Shown here: positions 39,541 through 52,324 of the stretch, piece after piece | How positions within the stretch are numbered: position 1 is the first letter of the stretch | How the letters are laid out: each line of letters starts with the position of its first letter | NCBI GenBank assembly: GCA_963682175.1 | Contig: OY821779.1 | Coordinates: forward strand, 6,150,501 to 6,214,500 | Length of the DNA: 64,000 bases | Direction: 5' to 3' | Origin: Triglochin maritima | Lineage: Eukaryota > Streptophyta > Magnoliopsida > Alismatales > Juncaginaceae | The notes under the pieces: generated by a model | Seen by the model: the letters and a program-made list of their open reading frames with translations, nothing else | Database searches by the model: none | What the model was told of the DNA's origin: nothing | Program-made: the position numbers and the translations under genes

Positions 39541-40376
39541 AGGGCCTCCTTAACGGAGGCCCTTTTCGGGTCGGGGCGAAATTCGCCCCGACCTGGCTCC
39601 CCTTAATGGGGAGTGGACCCGGGTCGGGTCGCGACCTGGGTCTGCGACCTGACCTAGGTCACGACCCAGGTCTGGCCACGTGGTCAGACCTGGTTGGTCG
39701 GTTTTTTTATGTTTTATTTTTTATGTTATTTATATTAGTTAAATAATATGTTAATAATATATATAAATAAAATAAATTGTAAATAAATATAATAATTAAT
39801 AAAATAAATCAATTGCATTAACTATAATAATACAAAATCAATATTGAATTTAATATCGAATTCAAAATGAATTTAATAATTAATCACCGGCAAGCTGGGC
39901 AGTCGTTCGTACGAGTTCAATATGTTTCAACCCAACTTTAAAAAAAAATACATTTTCTTGTGTTTTTGTTAAACAAATCAATTAAAGTGTATCACTTATT
40001 AATATTTGTTAATAATATAGTAAACAAAAAAATTGAAACTCAAATAAATAAAATAAAATTAACTTCAAAACAAATTAACAACCAAACACATAACATAGAT
40101 TTCTACTACAAAAAGGAAATAACATGAAATTTTACTTAAACTAAACTTGACCGAAATCGATTATTTAATAGTTTGTGAATTATTATGTTGATATAGAAAA
40201 TGAGGTAAAAAGAAATGATGTGGAGGAGAGAGAGTGTTGAAAGTGGGGTTGGGGTTAAGAAGAGAAAAATGGGTTGGGTTGTGGGTTGCATAGTGTTTTT
40301 TGCTGACGTGTCAGAGAAAGAAAACTGAAGTGTAAAGATATTTGGGGTTAGGGTTAAAGATGAGATGACCTTAATA
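39541..40376. repeat. Dispersed repeat, copy A (GGGCCTCCTTAAC start)
   Basis: A GC-rich head (CCGGGTCGGGTCGCGACC) is followed by an AT-rich middle. The tail is GA/GT-rich with GATGTGGAGGAGAGA and GGGTTGGGTTG. The same order occurs at 40903-41915. Ends may be imperfect inverted repeats. It is probably a non-autonomous DNA transposon. Confidence 0.5.
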
Positions 40377-40902
40377 TCTCCTCAAATCCTTACAAGGACA
40401 TCCACTAGTAGTGTAAACTGTAAGTTCCATATTTGGTGGTTTTATACCCTGCTGCAGCACTCTCACCTAACGTTCTTTGTTTACCAATTTCAGGTAAGAG
40501 CAAAATCATTTGCTTTTGCATCTTACGGAAGAAGGCAATTTTCATGTGCCTTCGGCATGATCGCTCGAAGTCGTGTTTAATAGACACTTTTATATTTTAT
40601 TTCTAAATTCAAATTTAATTTCGTAAGCACGTACGACATAAATCTCAGAATGACCGGCTAAATTCACAACAATTAACCATCATATATAAATATGATCTAT
40701 ACTATTTTTTCTTAAAAATATTTTACATTAAAGTAAAAATGTTTGTCATCGAGCTTCATCACCACGACACCAGCCAATACATTCCTTCAAGTGGATGGAA
40801 CCAATGTGGCAAACCATGCTTCTTATGGGGGAAAGATAATGATTAACAGGCCAGACAGCAAGGATGGGCCAAGACTTCAGGTTCTCTGCAATCACAAGGG
40901 CA
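40377..40902. other. Possible gene remnant between two repeats
   Basis: A frame from 40743 reads TFLQVDGTNVANHASYGG and GPRLQVLCNHKG, which looks protein-like. I do not recognise the family, and it runs straight into the repeat at 40903. It could be an exon fragment or chance. Confidence 0.2.
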
Positions 40903-40920
40903 TCTTTAACTGGTCATGCG

Positions 40921-40952
<32 letters not shown>

Positions 40953-41915
40953 TACCCGATCGTCGGGCCGTCTATCCTGTTACCGGTCATGGACGACCGG
41001 GTCGTCCAACCCGGACGTGCAACGTGGCGCGTCCCGGTTGGGTTCTTTTTCTTCGTTTTTAAAAATTTGTGTTGAATAAATTTGTTAAATGTTAGGTTTA
41101 TTTATTTGTTGTAGATGTTGGGTTTAATTATTATTTGATTTAAATGTTTTGAGGTATTATTTGGTAAGTAGTTTGGTATGTAACACTTGGATTGAAATTA
41201 AACTACATTACACCGCTTAATTGAAATTAAACTAGATTTACAAGGCTTAAACGAAAACTAAATTTCATCAACTGCATACGTAGAGGACGAACTAGACTCA
41301 TATTCCACTATTTATGATACAACAAAGTTTGAGTAGACCTCCCGCCCAACTTAGGCGCACATCAACTCTGGGTTCAAATCGATTCTCCACCGGTTGTGTT
41401 GTCGAACTTCATACGTACATGGATACCAGAAAACACATTCGTGAAAAAAGTAGACATTTTGCCCTCATATCTGACTTGATCGAGCACATATGACAACGAT
41501 TCGGGGGAACCGTAATTTTTTTATAGTAATATGCATTTTCATGTTAATGAAATTTAGGTAATATAATATTTTATTGTATTGTGCGACGTACAATGATTTA
41601 AATAAATATGTATTCTGTTTTTTATTGATAAAAATAATTATTTGCTAATTAATATATATTTGTTTGAATTATTAATGTTTTGGGTAAATATAATTGATTT
41701 TGGAATATAATAAAAGTCAGTGGAAATAAAAGATAATGTTGAGGAGAGATGTAGGTTGTGGTGGGTTGGGTTGGGATTAATGATTGAATAATGTAGGAAA
41801 GAGAAGAAAGTTGGTTGGGGAGAGAAAAAACTGATGTAGAAGAGGGAAAATTGATTTGAAAAAGAAAAAAAAAGCTCATAATCAGGTCATCCAGATCATG
41901 ATTACGGATGATTTA
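40903..41915. repeat. Dispersed repeat, copy B (GGGCATCTTTAAC start)
   Basis: Same organisation as copy A: GC-rich head including a long C run and CCGGGTCGTCCAACCCGG, AT-rich middle, then a tail with GTTGAGGAGAGATG and GGGTTGGGTTGG. Boundaries are approximate. Confidence 0.5.
40921..40952. repeat. Homopolymer of 32 C
   Basis: An uninterrupted C32 run at the head of repeat copy B. Length is likely unreliable in sequencing. Confidence 0.9.
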
Positions 41916-43284
41916 AGAACTATGTAAACGTCCCACGTCCACCCTCCTTTTGTAGTTTTATATATGATATTTTGTGATTTATAATAAACAATGAGAGTAA
42001 TTTATGAGATGATGTTTCGGGTAATTGACGTAGGAAAACTTAAATTTTTTAGAGTTGGAGTTTCTTGAGTTCTAAAACTTTTCAATATTGTATTCTTCAC
42101 TTCTGCTTAATAAGCAAATGTTCACTTCCAGTATTTTACCCAAAACAATTCTAGTTATATTGTATCTTCTCTTTATCATAAAATAAAGACTTGTACCAAT
42201 CACAAGTATTACAGTTCTAAGAACTTAATTATTGTTCTAGTACTCGAGTTATAGGTTTTCATTTAATTCGTTCAAATAACGCACAGAAAAGACTATTTAT
42301 TTATCTCTGTGTAACATTTAATTGAACTTAAAGACCACATCAAACTTTATCAATCAGCTCTTTATGTCACGCAATTTTATTCTTTCCCTTCGATTTGACA
42401 TCCACATGACATGTTATTCTTCTCCAAAGCCAGTGGGGTATTCCCTTCCTTTTTCGTTATGGATTTTATCATTTGGATGTGCATGGCTAATACCTATGGT
42501 GGAGCTTGAAAATCGCATATCACACGTCCAATTGTCTGGACCACTTGTAGAAAAATCAAAACCTGGTCCAAATATATCTTATTTATTGATTTGATTCATC
42601 ACTTAAGGTAAGTTTGGAAATGGTTATGGTTTTTTTTTCATGCTCAATATGATAATACGGAAAATCCTAACGAAATTAGATTGTATCGTTAGCTACTTTA
42701 GTTTGTTGAAAATAAATTGAGGGAGTACAAAATAATCTCATATCGGTTAAAATTATGATTTTTTCTTAGATTATAAATTATAAGATCTTTCAACTCAAAA
42801 TTAATTCCTACAACTTATAACTTAAGAGAAAATTTACATTTTAGTTGTAAGATTATTCTCTAATATTCTCTGCACATGTGACTATTTTCAAACAGAAAAT
42901 GACTAACGGAATTGACAAATTTGTACATTATGGGTTGAATATTTCCCAGTTTTTGTGCTTAATTAATTGATATGAAGAATGGAAATATGAAGGTTCAATT
43001 CAAAGGACACTTGAAGGACCACCTTTTCTTTTGGTAGCATCCATACGTTCTACTCGAACAGCCTTTTCCAACTGAGAATCTGATTTATCATTATTGACTT
43101 TAACAGACCGTACGTTCAGTTCTCGCCAGAATATGATTTCCCCCTTTTTATTTCTAATCGTGGCCTCTTTAATATCAAAAAACATTAAAATGACACGGGT
43201 GACGCACAACGGCACATATATTGATCTAAAGAAGCCAACACTGCGATTAGCCCCCTCCAGTTAGGTCTGAGATTTGATCTTAGG
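41916..43284. other. Intergenic, no gene seen
   Basis: AT-rich, with no supported coding sequence or repeat. Confidence 0.4.
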
Positions 43285-44515
43285 ATACCGGAGAGAACTT
43301 CTCGGTTGAATATGAAATCTTTGGTTTTGGGAAGACAACAAACTCAACGATGCAGACAAATACGCCAGGTCAGATTAATTTGTACTATGTAACATACCAA
43401 CATATAAACTCAAAATCGATTAGTGATTGTTGAAGCGTGGGTATTCAACATAAAACCAATTGTTGACGAGTATAATGACTAAAATCTTATAACTCTAAAA
43501 ATAGTTTGGGTTATCCAATGTGATACTAATCTCACACTCCCTTACACATATAACATCTCATGAGTACAATGTTTGTGTGAGTGTAAACGGGGTGGGTAAT
43601 CTCGTATACCCGGTCACCCGTTCCAGTCGAGTACGGGTACAAAAACTCGTACCATTTTAAAAATTCATACCCGTACTTGTTTACCTAGTTATTAAATGGG
43701 TCGGATACGAGTATACGCATTACATGTACCTGTATACATGTGTAAGATATATTTTATATAATATATGTTTTATATGTTATATATAATATATTTTTATATA
43801 CTATATATTACATTTTTATGTACTATATATTATATTTTTATATATATTATACTTGCCATACTCGTTTACCCGTACTGTACCTGCTAACTTAATGAGTACG
43901 AGTATAAATGTTTTTGGTCGGGTATATACCCGTACCTGCTAATTTAGCCAGGTACGAGTAGGGGCATATTCAACCCTTTTACACCCCTAAATGTGTGTAT
44001 GTCTAAATGGATATAAGTGTTGCACATTTTTAACAACGTAGAGAACTCTTCAGTTGAATATGAAATCGTTGGTCTTGGGATGACAACAAATTCAACGATG
44101 CAGATAAACAAATATGCATGTCAGATTAATTTCTACTATGTAACATACCAACATATAAGCTCAAAACAGATTAGTGTTTGTTGAAGTGTGGGTATTCAAC
44201 ACAAAACCAATTGATGATGAATGTAACGACCTAAATTCTTATAAGTCGTAAGAATAGTTTGAGATGTCCAATGTGAGACTATTCTCACACTCCATTGCAC
44301 ATATAACGTCTCATAAGACCAATGTTTGTATGTCTAAATGGATATAATTGTTGGGCTAGTCCTTGGGCTTTTTAATTTTGATACCATATTATAGTATGAG
44401 TATCCAACTTAAAATGAATCGATGATGGGTGGAGTAACTCAAGATCTTATAAGTCGTAAGAATAGTGTGAGTGGTCCAATGTTCGACTATTTTCAAGAGT
44501 AATTAACTGAGTGAC
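43285..44515. repeat. Direct duplication (two copies plus a third partial)
   Basis: 43285-43575 with its continuation 43990-44018, and 44039-44350, are homologous throughout: GTTGAATATGAAATC, CTATGTAACATACCAACATA, CACATATAAC, AATGTTTGTATGTC. A third, partial copy lies near 44395-44505. The first copy is split by the insertion at 43576-43989. Confidence 0.8.
43576..43989. mobile_element. hAT-like low-complexity element, 414 bp, with an empty-site paralogue
   Basis: The ends TGTGAGTGTAAACGGGG and TAGGGGTGTAAAAGGGT (reverse complement) are imperfect inverted repeats. The flanking 8-mers are AATGTTTG and AATGTGTG. The duplicate at 44312-44330 reads AATGTTTGTATGTC without the element, giving the pre-insertion sequence. 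The interior is variants of GGGTACGAGTA and TACCCGTAC plus a TA-rich core. Confidence 0.75.
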
Positions 44516-47500
44516 CCAACATCTTATAACATAAGAAAATGCTTATAAATTCTCCAATGTGTGCAAACTATGCTCTAACAATTTCTCTTGTGCGCAAGTG
44601 AGATTTTTTTTCAAGTGTTTGTGCATGCACAACCTAGGTGAATGTGTTTAGGCAATTGTTAGGTATTTTTGGCTTTGATATTGTGTTATAGTTTCTATTT
44701 TAAAAATCAGACCGAACCGACGGTCAGATTAAGAACCAGAGGCGGACCAATCAGTCCATGGAAAAAAATTGACCCCCAATCTGAACTGGTGCCCAATTTC
44801 CACCTTCTTAATTGTGTCCAGTTTGGACTCCACCACCGTCTCCTCCAGTCCCAACTCCATTGGTCCACCCATGCATCCTTAGTTCCAACCCCACCCCTAC
44901 CTCCTCAGTCCCAACTCCACTCCCACCTCATCACTCCTTAGTCCTGACTCCACCATCGAATCCACCCGCGTCTCCTCAATCTCGACTCCACTTGTCCATC
45001 ACCACCTATAGTCCTCAACCCCGACTCCACAAAATTCAAACTCTTTGGTACGTGAAACTAAGCCCAGTTCTTACTAATCGTTGTCTTTGGTTTTCACATG
45101 TATCTTGTAGTTAGTTATCATTAGTAGCTTCTCTATGTAAACAACGCTTATCTTCTGGCAACATTTTGACATCAGAAAATTGGAAATCATGTTTAACACA
45201 TCCATTCTGTGACAGACTGACATGTCTCAATTTTATCATCAACTAGGTTATATGTATGTTTTCTCTCTTAGTCGTTTATAACCTTTCTTTACTCTAGTAT
45301 GTGTGCTTAATTTTTTTTGAATGCTTAGTATGTGTGGTTAACTGGAAGGATCCCTGAAATTGTGGTATTTAGGGTGTTCAAAACATTATTATAGTTTATT
45401 TCTATGTTTGCAGTAACGTGGTTTCAGTTTTACATTATTTATCGACTTTTTTTTCTTTTTCATCTAAATAGAAACAAAATGTTTTTGTTAGTTCGAAAAT
45501 GTCAAAAAATTTATCTTAAGATTATTATATGATTATCTTAAAACCCCTTTGATCGGTCATACCGTCAGTTTGACCGTCGTTACGGAGTCAATTCAGTTCA
45601 ACCATCGGTTCACAAAAATGTTGATATCATGCTGACGCTATCATCGATTGAACCTTCAGTTGGATCACTTTTAACTAAATCGAGTTGTTTTCGATTTACT
45701 TTTTGGTTTGATTTTTGAAACATTGGTTTCAGTGTGAGCGTCCAACTCAAAATCATCTTATAAATTCTTCACTGTGATATCATACTCTTAACACATTGAC
45801 ATAGAGACCGTGCAAACAAAAAAATGAAGGAGACTAATTGTTGCAAATAAGATCGTTGTTGTTAGATCGTCACTTCGAACCATACATTAGATTATGAGAA
45901 CATATGAAAATGCAATGGTTAGCAGGAATTTTTTGGGTAGCATTGATGTTTCTCATCGATCTGAAACGATCAGAGACATAGGATGTTCATGTTAGAATAA
46001 CACTGGAACTATGATATCCAGAAACAGCCAAGTTAGCTGAACTCCAAAGAACCACTAAGCTTATTGATCATTAGTTAAAAGCACTTGCATTAAATGTTCG
46101 TCAGTGCAGTTCACAAAGTACTCACCACAAGAGTTGAAGAAAGTTAATGATCCAACGTTAGCCGAGAAGAGACAAAACTAGATGGGCACTGGTTTTTGTC
46201 CTTGTTATTTTCTTACAACATAACTCTCCCTACAGATCTTTGTTGTAGAGTTGTGTAAGATGCGCCCGATTCCTTACGACAGCTTGTTCAATCTCCACCA
46301 CTGGAATCTGATCCTAGTCATTTGCTATGCAAACAAGATATATCGCTGTGGTTGTATTTGTTACATAACTGCAAATCATGCACATATCGAGTGCAATTTT
46401 ATTACTTAACTGTTGCCATTTTATTTATGACATGATGCGAAGCTCAGACAATGTAAGCTTGTTGAGGTAATTTAGGGAGCAAATATGGTATTAAGTTTTT
46501 CGTATGACGTTCTTAAGTTAGTTGAAATTTCAAACTACTTGAAATGGTGGTTCTGATTACAATTCTTGGGCTGAATAAGATGATGGGCTAAGACCCAACA
46601 AGGATTTTTTTAAATTTTTAATTAGACTAGGCCTTGAAGCAGCTACTTTTCAAGTTTTCATTCAAAGACAGGCCATTGTCTCTCACAAGAAATGTCTTGA
46701 CAAAATAGAGGCTTGGAGAGTTGGAGTATGCATGTAAATTGGCTAATGGAGAGTTTTTTTTCAGAATATTTATGTCAGAGTTGGTTGCAAATGGTGAACA
46801 GGGGGAGAAAGAAATGCAGATGGAAGTGAAGTTCACTTGAAAGTTGCATTTGGTGGAACTATTGTACTGCTGACTGCTGGCAGTTGGCAGGATTGGTGGA
46901 AACTTTGGCAACTGAGATAGCTACTCCCGCCTGATTCATTTTCTGAATTGTAAAACTACTTACAAACTTCGAACATAATTTTTTCTAGAATAAGCTAGAC
47001 AATTTGTTTGAGTTCAACTTACACAAACTCCTACTTCAGTATTATTTCACTAATTTAACGAGTGTCAGTTGAAGTGCCTAACTACATATTGACGTGCTCA
47101 GGTTCAGCTTGTTCTGTACTAGTAGTCCAATATGACTTTTCAAGTTGAAAACAATTAGTACGATGAAAACATATTTCTTACAACTCACAATAATAGCTAA
47201 AAACAAGTTGAATGCGAGACTATTTTTAACACCCTTTTAGTCTTTAACACATGTTTTGTCAAATAAACTGAACATACGAATAAGGTATATCTAAAAACGA
47301 AAGAACGTGTTAGGACCAAGACATTGAACTGAATGGAGATCTAAGAGACAACAAATCACAAGAATAAAAAAAAACTTCATGTGAAATCATTCTCAATAAA
47401 TTGCAAATAGTGGTAGATTTCTGACGTTGTAATAGTCAAAATCAGAAATTGAAATTCATTAAAACGGTGTCGCATCTCATAAAAGTTAAAAAAAACTCGT

Positions 47501-47780
47501 AAAAGATATCGATTGAGACTAGTTCGGTCGAAAGATTTTTTATCGTGAGATAATAAAAACTATGAATCAAATCTTAGAAGTCTAATTTGTATGTTTAAGA
47601 TTTAAGACGGGTGGTTAGTACCGGTTGAAATGATAAAATAAAAGAAATTTAAAATATTGACCACGCAGATGGAAATAGACACCGAGGTAGTGTTTCGGGT
47701 TGGATCAAGAATAAACAAAACCCGACCCGAATACATCTTCTCCCATTAGTCCGACCCGATCCGCGACGGAGACGTCCCCA
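44516..47780. other. Intergenic, no gene seen
   Basis: About 44815-45030 is low-complexity (repeats of CCAACTCCAC). About 45545-45720 contains decayed GGTTTGA/TCAACC repeats. The rest, including 45800-46500, has no frame or RNA gene I can support. Confidence 0.4.
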
Positions 47781-50700
47781 ATGGCGGGTCTCCTAGCGTG
47801 GGCGGCCGACGTGGTTGGCGCCGGCGCCGGCGAAGACGCCGACGACACCCGATTCGTGTTCACTCCGGAGCAGCAGAAGTACGCGGGGGATTTGGATCGG
47901 AAGGCGTCCTCCCTCCGGCGCACGATCGAAGATCTGAGGGGGAGGATCCCTTCCCCCGACATATCGAAGAGCTTCCCCCACCTCCACGCCCACTCCCTCG
48001 CCTCCAACGCCGCCCTCGCGCTCCAGCTCAATGCCCACTCCACCACCAAGCAGCAGGTGAGCGTCCACAGATCGTTTCCGTGCTCTCTTCTGATTTCTGG
48101 ATTGGGATTTTCCGTGTCGGTTACGTTGAGTTGGAATTTGGATGGAAGTGAGTCTGATTAGATTGGAATTGTTGTTCTCTGGAATGTGTAGGTGGAGATT
48201 TTGTTGGATTATGATTTTGCTTTGTTTAATGGATATAGGCTAGTTGTGTAGTTGATTATTTTCTGCGATTCTACGTGAGATCTAGATGTGCTGCGATTAA
48301 ACTGATTGGCTAAGTAAATCATACCTATCACTAAGAGATTAGCTGACTCTCATTTTTCCTGAAGGATTATAGAACTAAATTTAGTGTACGTATGGTCTTT
48401 CTACACAAATTTGTATCCGCTTTAAGAAATTTTGGATCCTTATTCTCTCCTTCCGATCTTCTAACAATTTCACAAACTTATTATTACAATTTGTATTCAC
48501 AATAAAAGGAAATATTGACCACCTACAATAAGGTACGACCGTAAATGACAATGGCAGCATGTTTGTATCTCACTTTGTTTCTGCTACAACCACTTCTTCC
48601 GACAATATAGCTTTTCGAGAACGTTCCTCCTAATGCTTTTGTCACCAATTCCTTTATCTATTTCCGTCCAAATCAGTTGGCTCCACTGGCTAGTGAAATA
48701 GTAGGTCTGTCTCGTGAAAAGCTTCCTGATATGATTTTTGGGGCCCCAAAGTTTAGCAATTTTTTGTGTGCATACAGAGCGTACGAGCTACTGAACAAAG
48801 GAAAAGCATTTGGTGGCTTAATCTTTCTGCTGCCCATTTTCCAATGCTTTAATTTATCTCTACTCTTGACCACTGACCAACATATTCCTTCTAATTTTTT
48901 CTTCTTCTTTTGGGCTTTTGGCATGTATTCCACAACACAGTAATGCACTCACAATTATCACAATAGCAAGTTTATACACGTATTTTGCGATCTAAATGTA
49001 AAATTGCATCACCCGTCGTGACAAGGCCACCTGAATAAGTTTTTTATACCCATCTCTATATTTTCCCTCACTATTAGTCTGTGACGAGAATGCTCTTGTG
49101 GGCTATGGCTAGGCACAACTAAGGGAGGAAACTCTGAACGAAGAAAATGCAGCATATGAGAAAGCACTATCAGCATGCCAAGAAAAAATTCAAGAGAAGC
49201 TCCAGGAAGCTGATGTTCTTCAGAAAATGTTGCAGGTAAAATATAGATAATTTTTCTTTTTTATCACATCAAAAAGTTTATCTTGTTCTCAATTACAATC
49301 ATCATCAACATATCATCAACATAACCCCAATGCCTCAGAAGAGGCTCCCGCCTAAGCGAGGTAGGGGGGGTCGGATGTATGCAACCCTACCACAGTAAAA
49401 CAGCGAGGTTGTTTCCAATTGACCCAAATGATGCAAATGCAACTGACCATCTGCGATTCCACAATAAAAGAAATGCAGATCGTTTAAATAGCCCTTTGAT
49501 ATAATCCATGATGCTTCAAATGTCAAAAAACAACTTAATCTTTGACACAGTGGAAATGGACATACAAGTTCCATTACAATGTTATGTGTTTTTCTAAAAT
49601 TTCAAAGACTTGTTGGTTGTTACAATGCCACGACCTTTACTTTCTTACACAAAATTTTCCCCTACTACATACTTGAAATTTTCGAACTTCTCAAAATGTG
49701 GGCAATTTAAATGTATACACGGACTCGTATGAAGCTCCTTTGCATTTCTAAATGCTAAACTACAAGGTCAGCATTATTAATAACAAAAACTAAAATTAAT
49801 TGGCAGTGTGGAATATAATCTTCTGAAGCATATTAGGGAAAGGATAAGGAAGTATGATCTATTTAACAACAATAACAAAGTCTTTAATCCCAAATTAGTT
49901 GGGGTAGGCTAGAAATGAAACTCTAAGGAGTCACGGTTCAGGCACGTGAATCGTATTATTCCACGCGTTTCTATCCAATGCAACTTCCCGATGAACCTTC
50001 CGATCTTTTAGATCTCTTTTGACCGCTTCTTCCTAAATCAATTGTGGTCTACCTCTTCTTCTTTTTATGTCTTCAATCTGATTTAATACTCCTCTTCTTA
50101 TAGGTGTCTTCATAGGTCTTCTTTGTACATGTTCAAACCATCTCAGTCTATGTTATATAACTTTCTCTTCCATTGAAGCAACTCTAACTCTCTCACGAAT
50201 GTTTTCATTTCTAATCCGATCTAATCGCGTATGACCACACATCCACCTCAACATCCTTTAAGAAATAAAGATCGAGAATTTGCTTTACCAGATCTAATCT
50301 GATCTATTTAAGTTATAGAATATTATGTTTGGAGTTTGTAGTGCATAGGTGAAAGGCCTAGATCATTCTTGTAAATTATTTGATTGTTTTTCTAAGAAAT
50401 TGTTCAATTTCCTTTTTATATCGGTAATTTCCTTAATGATTCTTCATGTGCTCCGACACTCGGTTTGCCTCGTGCTCTTAAACTTTTCTCACTTCCAATG
50501 TATAAGTGGACCCCTAATTTCTGTTTTTCACTCGGTGCAGGTCAAGATTTCTGTATTAATAAAAACGGTCTTTGTGTATTTTTACTTCATTTTCTTTTTT
50601 CTTTCTTATCCAAATCTTTTCCCTCCACATTTTGAGTTTTTTCAAAAAAAGTTATCTTGTCAGGATATGGATTTGGTTGAGAAGGAATTGATGGAAAAGG

Positions 50701-52324
50701 TGAAGGAATTACAATCTACCACCCAACATGGCCATTTTGGTGTTCTAGAACATGATTCTGATGATTCTATGATGACCAATGATTACGGAGAGTCTTCTAT
50801 AAGCATTCTTGTTGAAAAAGTTGATGAGAAGAAAAAAGAGCTGGTAAAGCAAATTCTCGATCTTTATTTCTTAAAGGATTTATATTATGGAGATAGCTAA
50901 CTCTATTTGATAGGTATATATGGAAGGGATCATTCAAAGTTTAGAAAGTCAATGGACCCAAGTTCAACAAGAAAGCATAAAGAAGCCTTCTCGAGGTATC
51001 CCATTAATTGGTCAGATCTTGGTTGTGTTAAGGGTTTCGTTCACTAATGAAATTCTTTCTATGCAACAACATTTAAGACCACATTGAGATATAAGGTTGA
51101 AGTTTATAATTCCTCAATGCACATTCGTGTAGTAGGACTCTGCACTCTACAAAGCACAGTCTTCATTCCTACATGTTTGCTTTCAGAAAATGATTCATTT
51201 TAATTATCATTTCAGGAGTCCAACTTTCTAGCCTTTTTGTCATTGGGGCCTGTTGTCTGCCTTGTAAATCTTGTGGTCCGATAAAGAAAATAGACGATGG
51301 GTTTAATGGTGGTGGTATATGATCTAGTTTACTTAAAATTTAATTAAACCTTAATGTCGTGCTAATGCCAACGTATAAGTTCTTGAAAGAGTTCGTCCCT
51401 AGTAAAATTGGTTAGAGTGCTTACTATATGGGATTAACCTCAACTCAAATTGGATTCGAACACTAACAAGTAAACATGCCTATATGTAACATCCATCGTT
51501 GATTGGTATATACGGCTACTTATGATGTATCATCCTAGACTATATTTTTATGGTACCTCCTAGACGTTAAAGTTCAATGAATATTTCACGCATATGTAGT
51601 CTTATTTTTGCAGACATGCAATTTTTCAACTTAATGTGTTATAATATGTTCCATGTGTTATTACTACCATGGATATATGGATGATATTGCAGATGTGAAG
51701 AAACAAAACTGAAAGGGATTTTTTTTGGGATTTTTGCTAAGATCTTGAGTAGTGGCTTTTCTAGAAAGATGGAAGTGTCAAAAGTAGTAAAATGGTTTGC
51801 TTGTAAAGTTAGCTCCTATGAATCATGTTAAGGAATCTTCTATTATCTGCAGCTAAGAGAGAGAAGATATTGGAGAAGCAACTTCATAGCCTCATAGAAC
51901 AACTTACTACAAAGCAGGTCAGTTACAATCTCATGCCTTTTGGTATTCTTCTTACAAGCTTTATAAAAAATGAGCTGGATTATGGTCATAATTTGCTCAA
52001 TATTATTGTGGTGGAATAATCCAGGGACAAGCAGAAAATTTGGCCTCTGAGATTAGGGAAAAGAATCTAGAATTGGAGAAGCTGGACGGATTGCGCAAGG
52101 GGTATGAAAGTGCCGCCCTGGAGGCAAATAACACTAGAAACCGTTTCAGCAAAAGCATATCAGGACTAAGTTTAGCATCTGTATATTCTAGTGGTGAGAC
52201 CCATGGCAGGCATTTGAATGCTGGAAAGACTGAAAACCAGCAAAAGTTCATGATGCTCAGGTCAGCCTTTGTTCTATATATTTTGGCACTCCATGTAATT
52301 GTTTTCATCAAGATCTCATTCTAA
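47781..52324 (+). CDS. Tail-anchored coiled-coil protein, function unknown (6 exons, 341 aa)
   Basis: Exons: 47781-48056, 49113-49235, 50664-50843, 50914-50995, 51853-51917, 52025-52324; all phases join with GT-AG introns. Order: a short N-terminal segment (MAGLLAWAADVVGAG), FTPEQQKYAGDLDRKASSLRR, then long heptad-rich helices (EETLNEENAAYEKAL, EKILEKQLHSLIEQL, GQAENLASEIREKNLELEKL). A hydrophobic C-terminal helix FVLYILALHVIVFIKI ends at the stop, predicting a tail-anchored membrane protein facing the cytosol. I recognise it as a conserved plant protein but do not know its role. Exon 1 is very GC-rich compared with the others. Intron 2 holds a LINE fragment. A donor at 52261 could remove the tail, but reading through gives the conserved-looking end. 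Confidence 0.8.
49290..49400. repeat. SINE- or LINE-like repeat end
   Basis: CATCATCAACATAACCCC, then AGGCTCCCGCCTAAGCGAGG and GGTCGGATGTATGCAACC, resembles 3' parts of dispersed plant retroposons of Au-SINE type. Lies in intron 2 of the coiled-coil gene. Recognition is from memory and approximate. Confidence 0.4.
49863..50262 (-). mobile_element. RTE-type LINE 3' fragment
   Basis: Minus-strand translation shows the RTE C-terminal block in two frames with stops: WMCGHTRLDRIRNENIRERV, HRLRWFEHVQRRPMKTP and RRRGRPQLI. It is followed by the typical 3' end CTACCCCAACTAATTTGGGA and a TTGTTATTGTTGTT tail. It is 5'-truncated and sits antisense in intron 2 of the coiled-coil gene. Confidence 0.85.

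Noticed and set aside
44812..45114. Pro/Ser/Thr-rich open frame
   Set aside because: It is a run of CCAACTCCAC-type repeats with no start context or homology.
46627..46911. 95-codon minus-strand frame
   Set aside because: No recognisable motif, no splice partners and ordinary intergenic composition.
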